Source: Diadophis punctatus similis
Taxonomy: Eukaryota > Chordata > Lepidosauria > Squamata > Dipsadidae
DNA: 64,000 bases
Assembly (NCBI GenBank): GCA_023053685.1
Contig: JALIGW010000280.1
Span: forward strand, 1-64,000
Direction of reading: 5' to 3'
Shown: one piece after another, positions 59,581-64,000 of the stretch
Numbering within the stretch: the first letter of the stretch is position 1
How the letters are laid out: each line of letters opens with the position of its first letter
Translations under genes and position numbers: made by a program
Notes under the pieces: generated by a model
Databases searched by the model: none
What the model was told of the DNA's origin: nothing
Seen by the model: only the letters and a program-made list of their open reading frames with translations

Positions 59581-60124
59581 ATGGAAAAGCCGGGGGCTGC
59601 GATCCCGACCCCCCTCGCTGAATGTAGAAGCAGAAGCGGGGGGGGCGGGGGCGCAGTGACCCCAGCCTGTGAGAATGGTATGTATGACCTGCAGGAAAGG
59701 AGGAGGACCAGCTGGGAGGGGGAGGGGGTCTCTGGTGGGGAGGAGAGCCGGAACATCTCGGTCATAATGGGAAGAGGCAGATATGGCGGGAGCAGAGGGG
59801 AGGGCCGCTCTCGGGGAATAAGACCTCGCTGTTTACAAGCGATCCCTTGTTCCGGCCCCTCTGATTTGGTTCCATCTTGCTCAACCCGGATACCTGGCAA
59901 CCAGGGTTCTCAGGGCCCTGGGCTCAGGATGCTGCTGCTTAACGCCAGGTCAATTATCAACAAAGCCCCCCTGATACGTGATTTAATCACAGAGGAGGGG
60001 GCAGACCTGGTATGTGTTACCGAGACCTGGCTAGGGCAGGAGGGGGGAGTAGCCCTCTCCGAGATATGCCCAGCCGGTTTCTCGGTGCAGCACCATTCTC
60101 GACCCCAGGGAAGGGGGGGGAGGA
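59581..60124 (+). pseudogene. LINE ORF2, 5' portion (N-terminal region and start of endonuclease), upstream of frameshift
   Basis: This is the first part of the LINE polyprotein, read from ATG 59,581, which has G at -3 and G at +4. The frame is also open upstream to a TTG at 59,548. Residues 1 to ~115 are rich in Gly, Arg, Ser and Pro with no fold I recognise. The apurinic-like endonuclease starts at about residue 117 with MLLLNARSI, whose Asn (residue 121) is the conserved first-strand residue. It continues with CVTETWL, whose Glu (residue 148) is the expected metal ligand. The frame then enters a G8 run at 60,113-60,120 and reads on into unrelated residues to a stop at 60,160-60,162. The rest of the endonuclease is in the next frame, so this part alone would give a truncated protein. 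Confidence 0.85.
60113..60120 (+). other. Frameshift site: G8 homopolymer in LINE ORF2
   Basis: The upstream frame encodes ...RPQGRGG up to this run, and the downstream frame continues GGVAIITRG, which together read as one endonuclease. The shift corresponds to one extra base, most simply eight G instead of seven. It is the only break seen in the frame from 59,581 to 62,746. It could be a true mutation or a homopolymer-length error in sequencing. Confidence 0.8.
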
Positions 60125-62746
60125 GTGGCAATTATAACGCGTGGAAATCTGCATCCTCGTAGGATCCCTGCCCCGGAGATTGTTGGGTGTGAGACGCTCC
60201 TTCTGAAGTTGGACTTAGGGGTTCAGGTGGGCCTTTTCTTAACGTACCTGCCTCCCAGCTGCGTAAGTAAGGCCCTGCCTGAGCTGCTCGAGGCAGTAGC
60301 CGGCTTGGCGGTTGAGTTCCCCAGGCTTATGGTGCTGGGGGACTTCAACTTGCCATCTGCTGGCGAAACCTCTGGGATAGCTCAGGAGTTCATGGATTCC
60401 ATGACAACCATGGACCTGACCCAAGTAATTCAGGGTCCGACTCATGAGGGTGGTCACACGCTTGACCTAGTGTTTCTTTCGGGGCAGTGGAGAGATGATC
60501 TGAAGATAAGGGATATAGTCATCACCCCACTGTCATGGTCAGATCATTTCCTACTGAGGCTGGATTTCACAACCCCATTCCTCCCCCGCAGGGAGGCGGG
60601 ACCGACTAGGTGGTTCCGCCCCAGGCACCTAATGGAGCCGGATGGATTCCAGAGGGAACTTGGGGAAATACCTGAAACCCTGGTACACAATTCGGCTGAC
60701 TCCCTGGTGGCTGCTTGGAACACCGCAGCATCAGGGGCTCTAGACCGAATTGCGCCTAAGCGACCTCTCCGTGGCAGTGGATCCCGGAAAGCTCCCTGGT
60801 TCACCGAGGAGCTCCGGGAGATGAAACGCCAAAAGAGACGTCTGGAGCGCCGCTGGAGGACCAAGAGGGCCGAATCTGACCGAACACTATTAAGAATTTA
60901 CATCAGATCTTATTTAGTGGCGATAGGGGCGGCAAGACGTTCCTATCTTTCCGCTCTTATTGCGTCCGCAGATTCTCGTCCAGCCGCCTTGTTTAGGGTG
61001 ACTCGCTCCCTCCTTGGAAAAGGGGGGAGCGAGGAACACTTACAAGGCAGAGCTGAGGAATTTGCTGAGTTTCTGTCGGATAAAGTCGCTCAGATTCGGT
61101 CAAACTTGGACTCTGGCAGGGCAGAGTCCATAGAGTTGACGGGGGCTAGTCTTAGTCCATCATTATGGGAAGAGTTTGGGCCTGTTTCTCCCGAGGATGT
61201 GGACAGGGCTATGGGAGCGATGGGTACCTCCACCTGTTTATTGGACCCATGCCCCTCCTGGCTGGTTTCGGCCAGCAGGTCGGTGGCACGCGGCTGGATC
61301 CAGGCGGTGATCACCGCTTCTTTGAGGGAGGGATCCGTACCGCAGTCGTTAAAAGCTGCGGTGGTGCGACCCCTTCTGAAGAAGCCTTCCCTGGATCCAG
61401 CTGATTTGAAGAACTATCGTCCAGTCTCCAACTTACCTTTTTTAGGGAAAGTTGTGGAGAAGGTGGTGGTGACTCAGCTTCTGCAGCTCCTGGATGAAAC
61501 AGACCATCTAGATCCTTATCAGTCGGGCTTCAGGCGCGGCTACAGTACAGAAACTGCCTTGGTCGCCCTGATGGATGATCTCTGGCGGGCCCGGGATGGA
61601 GGAAACTCCTCCATCCTGGTGCTACTTGACCTCTCAGCGGCTTTCGATACCATCGACCATGGTATCCTTCTGCATCGGCTCGGCGAGTTGGGAGTGGGAG
61701 GCACCGTTTTACGGTGGTTCTCCTCTTATCTTGCCGATCGGATGCAGTCGGTGTTGGCAGGAGGGCAGAGATCGTCCCCTAGGCCCCTATCATGTGGGGT
61801 GCCTCAGGGGTCGGTTCTCTCGCCCATCCTGTTTAATATCTACATGAAACCGTTGGGTGAGATCATTCGCAGACATGGGGTGTGTTTCCATCAGTACGCT
61901 GATGACACCCAGCTGTACATCACCACCCCGTCTGACTTCAGGCAGGCAGTTGATGTAATGTGCCGTTGCCTGGACGACGTTAAGATCTGGATGGGGAGGA
62001 ACAGACTCAGACTCAATCCCGACAAGACTGAGTGGCTGTGGATATTGCCTCCTAAGGATCATGACAACTATCCCTCCTTGGTCTTTGAGGGTACGAAACT
62101 GATTCCCTCAGACCTGGTCCGCAACTTGGGGGTCCTCCTAGATCCACAGCTAAAATTGGACCACCATCTTTCTGCTGTGGCTAGGGGGGCCTTTGCACAG
62201 GTCCGCCTGGTGCACCAGTTGCGGCCATATTTGGAGAAGGAGGCTCTACTCACGGTCACTCATGCCCTTGTCACCTCGCGCTTGGACTACTGCAATGCGC
62301 TCTACATGGGGCTACCCTTGAAGAGTATCCGGAGACTTCAGCTGGTGCAAAATGCGGCTGCGCGTGCTGTGGTGGGTGTGCCAAGGTACACCCACGTGAC
62401 ACCAATACTCCGCCAGCTGCATTGGTTGCCCATCGGTCTCCGGGTCCAATTCAAGGTGTTGATCACCATCTTTAAAGCCCTTCATGGCTTAGGACCAGGA
62501 TATCTTCGGGACCGCATTCTGCCTCATACTTCCCTCCGACCGGTTAGGGCCCACAGAGTTGGCCTCCTCCAGGTCCCGTCGGCCAAGCAATGCCGGCTGG
62601 CGGGCCCTAGGGGGAGAGCCTTCTCTGTGGCCGGCCCCGTGCTCTGGAACCAACTACCCCCAGAGACCCGGACCATCCCCACTCTGCTGGCCTTCCGAAA
62701 AGCCGTCAAAACATGGCTTTTCCTGCAGGTGGGGGGGACAGCTTAA
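60125..62746 (+). pseudogene. LINE ORF2, 3' portion (endonuclease C-terminal part, reverse transcriptase, C-terminal domain)
   Basis: An 873-codon open frame continues the polyprotein in the +2 frame. GTG at 60,125 is an internal Val of the endonuclease (VAIITRG), not a real start. Counting from there: GDFNLPS with Asp 73 and Asn 75, and SDH at 139-141, complete the endonuclease active site. A basic linker follows (about 215-250). The RT has NYRPVSNLPFLGKVVEKVV at 430-448, STETAL at 474-479, catalytic Asp 502 in LDLSAAFDT, PQG at 560-562, YADD at 591-594, and VRNLGVLLD near 665. The C-terminal part has LDYCN near 720 and WNQLP at 841-845. It ends at TAA 62,744-62,746. No internal stop is present. 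With the upstream part the total is about 1,055 codons, normal for an ORF2 of this group. It would copy its RNA at a nicked genomic target. Confidence 0.92.
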
Positions 62747-62946
62747 TCCACCTGAGATTACCCCCCAAGTATGTATGATGTTGAATGGATGTTGTTGTTT
62801 TTAATATTGCTTTTTTAAAAATTTGTATTTGTTTCTTTTTAATTACATGTATTTTGATTATTCTTGTATTTTTTCCCTGTTGTACGCCGCCCTGAGTCCC
62901 TTGGGAGTTGGGCGGCATATAAGAATAACAAAATAAATAAATAAAT
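62747..62946 (+). other. LINE 3' UTR and (AATA)n tail
   Basis: A 200-bp AT-rich region (TTTTTAATATTGC, TTTTTAATTACATG) leads into a hairpin at 62,886-62,916, then AAGAATAACA and about four AATA units. AATAAA hexamers occur within the tail, from 62,932. A 3' hairpin with a short microsatellite tail is the usual recognition end for LINEs of this group. A similar GCCGCCC...GGGCGGC end is common in squamate genomes. Confidence 0.85.
62886..62916 (+). promoter_or_regulatory. 3'-terminal hairpin of the LINE
   Basis: The outer stem is GCCGCCC (62,886-62,892) pairing with GGGCGGC (62,910-62,916), 7 bp and perfect. An inner stem is TCCC (62,897-62,900) with GGGA (62,903-62,906). It lies about 30 bp before the end of the element, where the RT is expected to bind its own RNA to prime reverse transcription. 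The role is inferred from the family. Confidence 0.7.
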
Positions 62947-64000
62947 AAAAATCAAGCGAGAATTTGGCTTTCCGGCCTGTGGGGAACAGGAATATGTGTT
63001 TCATTTTCATTTCTGAGGTGTTTGTCAAAAGTCATATTTTTGGCTGTATTGAGTCCTAAGGCGAATGCTGTGTTAGACTTTGGGCTAGCTCTTCAGGGTA
63101 GGCTCGGAATCGAAAATCAAGCGAGAATTTGGCTTTCCAGCCCGTGGGGAACAGGAATATGTGTTTCTTTTTCATTTCTGAGGTGTTTTTCAAAAGTGAT
63201 GTTTTTGGGCTGAATTTAGAAATTAGGTGAATGCTGTGTTAGACCTTGGGCTAGCTCTTCAGGGAAAGGTCGGAATCAAAAATCAAGCGAGAATTTGGCT
63301 TTCCGGCCTGTGGGGAACAGGAATATGTGTTTCATTTTCATTTCTGAGGTGTTTGTCAAAAGTCATATTTTTGGCTGTATTGAGTCCTAAGGCGAATGCT
63401 GTGTTAGACTTTGGGCTAGCTCTTCAGGGTAGGCTCGGAATCGAAAATCAAGCAAGAATTTGGCTTTCCAGCCCGTGGGGAACAGGAATATGTGTTTCTT
63501 TTTCATTTCTGAGGTGTTTGTCAAAAGTGATGTTTTTGGGCTGAATTGAGAAATAAGGCGAATGCTGTGTTAGACCGTGAGCTAGCTCTTCAGGGTAGGC
63601 TCGGAATCGAAAATCAAGCGAGAATTCGGCTTTCCAGCCCGTGGGGAACAGGAATATGTGTTTCATTTTCATTTCTGAGGTGTTTGTCAAAAGTCATGTT
63701 TTTTGGCTGTATTGAGTCCTAAGGCGAATGCACTGTTAGACTTTGGGCTAGCTCTTCAGGGTAGGCTCGGAATCGAAAATCAAGCGAGAATTCAGCTTTC
63801 CAGCCCATGGGGAACAGGAATATGTGTTTCATTTTCATTTCTGAGGTGTTTGTCAAAAGTCATGTTTTTTGGCTGTATTGAGTCCTAAGGCGAATGCAGT
63901 TAGACTTTGGGCTAGCTCTTCAGGGTAGGCTCAGAATCGAAAATCAAGCGAGAATTCGGCTTTCCAGCCCGTGGGGAACAGGAATATGTGTTTCTTTTTC
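62947..64000 (+). repeat. Satellite array, right part (about 6.4 monomers)
   Basis: The same satellite resumes after the LINE tail, in the same orientation and phase: the remainder of the interrupted B monomer, a C/A hybrid (63,063-63,228), then B (63,229), C (63,394), D (63,560), E (63,726) and a partial A from 63,892. The B at 63,229 is preceded by AGGTGAATGC instead of the usual AGGCGAATGC, and it carries AGGGAAAGG instead of AGGAAAAGG. The latter change is also seen at about 56,058. The array continues past the window end. Confidence 0.97.

Larger units (their letters stand above)
58881..62946 (+). mobile_element. Near-full-length CR1/L2/L3-group LINE inserted in a B satellite monomer
   Basis: This 4.07-kb unit is the only non-satellite sequence in the window. 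In order it has a ~700-bp leader, an endonuclease-reverse transcriptase reading frame (59,581-62,746), and a ~200-bp 3' UTR with a hairpin and an (AATA)n tail. The RT carries LLDLSAAFDTIDH, GVPQGSVLSPILFN and HQYADDTQLYI. The C-terminus has LDYCN and WNQLPPETR, typical of the CR1/L2/L3 superfamily rather than L1 or RTE. I cannot tell L2 from L3-type CR1 without a tree. No separate ORF1 is recognisable. It interrupts B at about position 50 and the satellite resumes in phase. Being single-copy in an array full of duplications, it is younger than the local HOR amplification. Confidence 0.93.

Noticed and set aside
60125..60127. GTG at 60,125 as the true start of the reverse transcriptase ORF
   Set aside because: It encodes an internal valine of the endonuclease. 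The upstream frame holds the rest of that domain, so the break is a frameshift and not a start.
59460..62709. Minus-strand ORFs across the LINE (for example 59,460-59,900 and 61,790-62,062)
   Set aside because: They are shadows of the GC-rich sense coding frame. None shows a known domain.
58881..62946. LTR retrotransposon or endogenous retrovirus
   Set aside because: There are no terminal repeats, protease, integrase or envelope. The endonuclease type, the RT motifs and the AATA tail are those of a LINE.

Overview
The window is almost entirely one satellite DNA array with a single retrotransposon inserted in it. About 59.9 of 64 kb is tandem copies of a 163-167 bp AT-leaning monomer, all on the same strand (roughly 360 copies, running off both ends). 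The other ~4.07 kb (about 58,881-62,946) is a nearly complete non-LTR retrotransposon (LINE) of the CR1/L2/L3 group. I found no host protein gene, tRNA, rRNA or CRISPR array. The organism is most likely a squamate or other lepidosaur reptile. The evidence is the CR1/L2/L3-type ORF2, the 3' end with a GCCGCCC...GGGCGGC hairpin followed by an (AATA)n tail, and an alphoid-like satellite. I am fairly sure of vertebrate and only moderately sure of lepidosaur. I could not match the monomer to a named satellite family.

Layout of the satellite. Five monomer types (called A to E here) recur in fixed order as a higher-order repeat (HOR) of 827 bp (164+165+166+166+166), for example 829-1655. A and C share one 3' half (TTTCTTTTTC, GGGCTGAATT, GAAAT.AGGC). 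B, D and E share another (TTTCATTTTC, GGCTGTATTGAGTCCTAAGGC). The array therefore looks like an old two-type dimer that grew into a pentamer. Variant HORs are interspersed: a 493-bp trimer with a 2-bp-shorter B' monomer (B' seen 12 times), 661-bp tetramers (A-B-C-D), 331-bp dimers ending in a C/A hybrid, and 993/994-bp hexamers.

Above the HOR level there are larger duplications. A 7,598-bp block is present twice in tandem (8,927-16,524 and 16,525-24,122), and I found only one base difference in the stretches I compared. A ~4.8-kb block is tandemly duplicated (32,887-37,676 and 37,677-42,299, the second lacking one monomer). Two dispersed pairs are 1-2,810 with 25,611-28,420, and 28,915-33,547 with 43,791-48,423. 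This fits repeated unequal exchange. The many short ORFs across the array come from the 165-bp (55-codon) monomer length and are not genes.

The retrotransposon lies on the + strand, inside a B monomer at about its position 50. It has a ~700-bp 5' leader, an endonuclease-reverse transcriptase ORF from 59,581 to 62,746 broken by one +1 frameshift in a G8 run at 60,113-60,120, and a short 3' UTR. The expected catalytic motifs of both domains are readable. It occurs once, so it entered after the surrounding HORs were amplified. The array plausibly belongs to a centromeric or other heterochromatic region, but nothing in the sequence alone proves centromere function.
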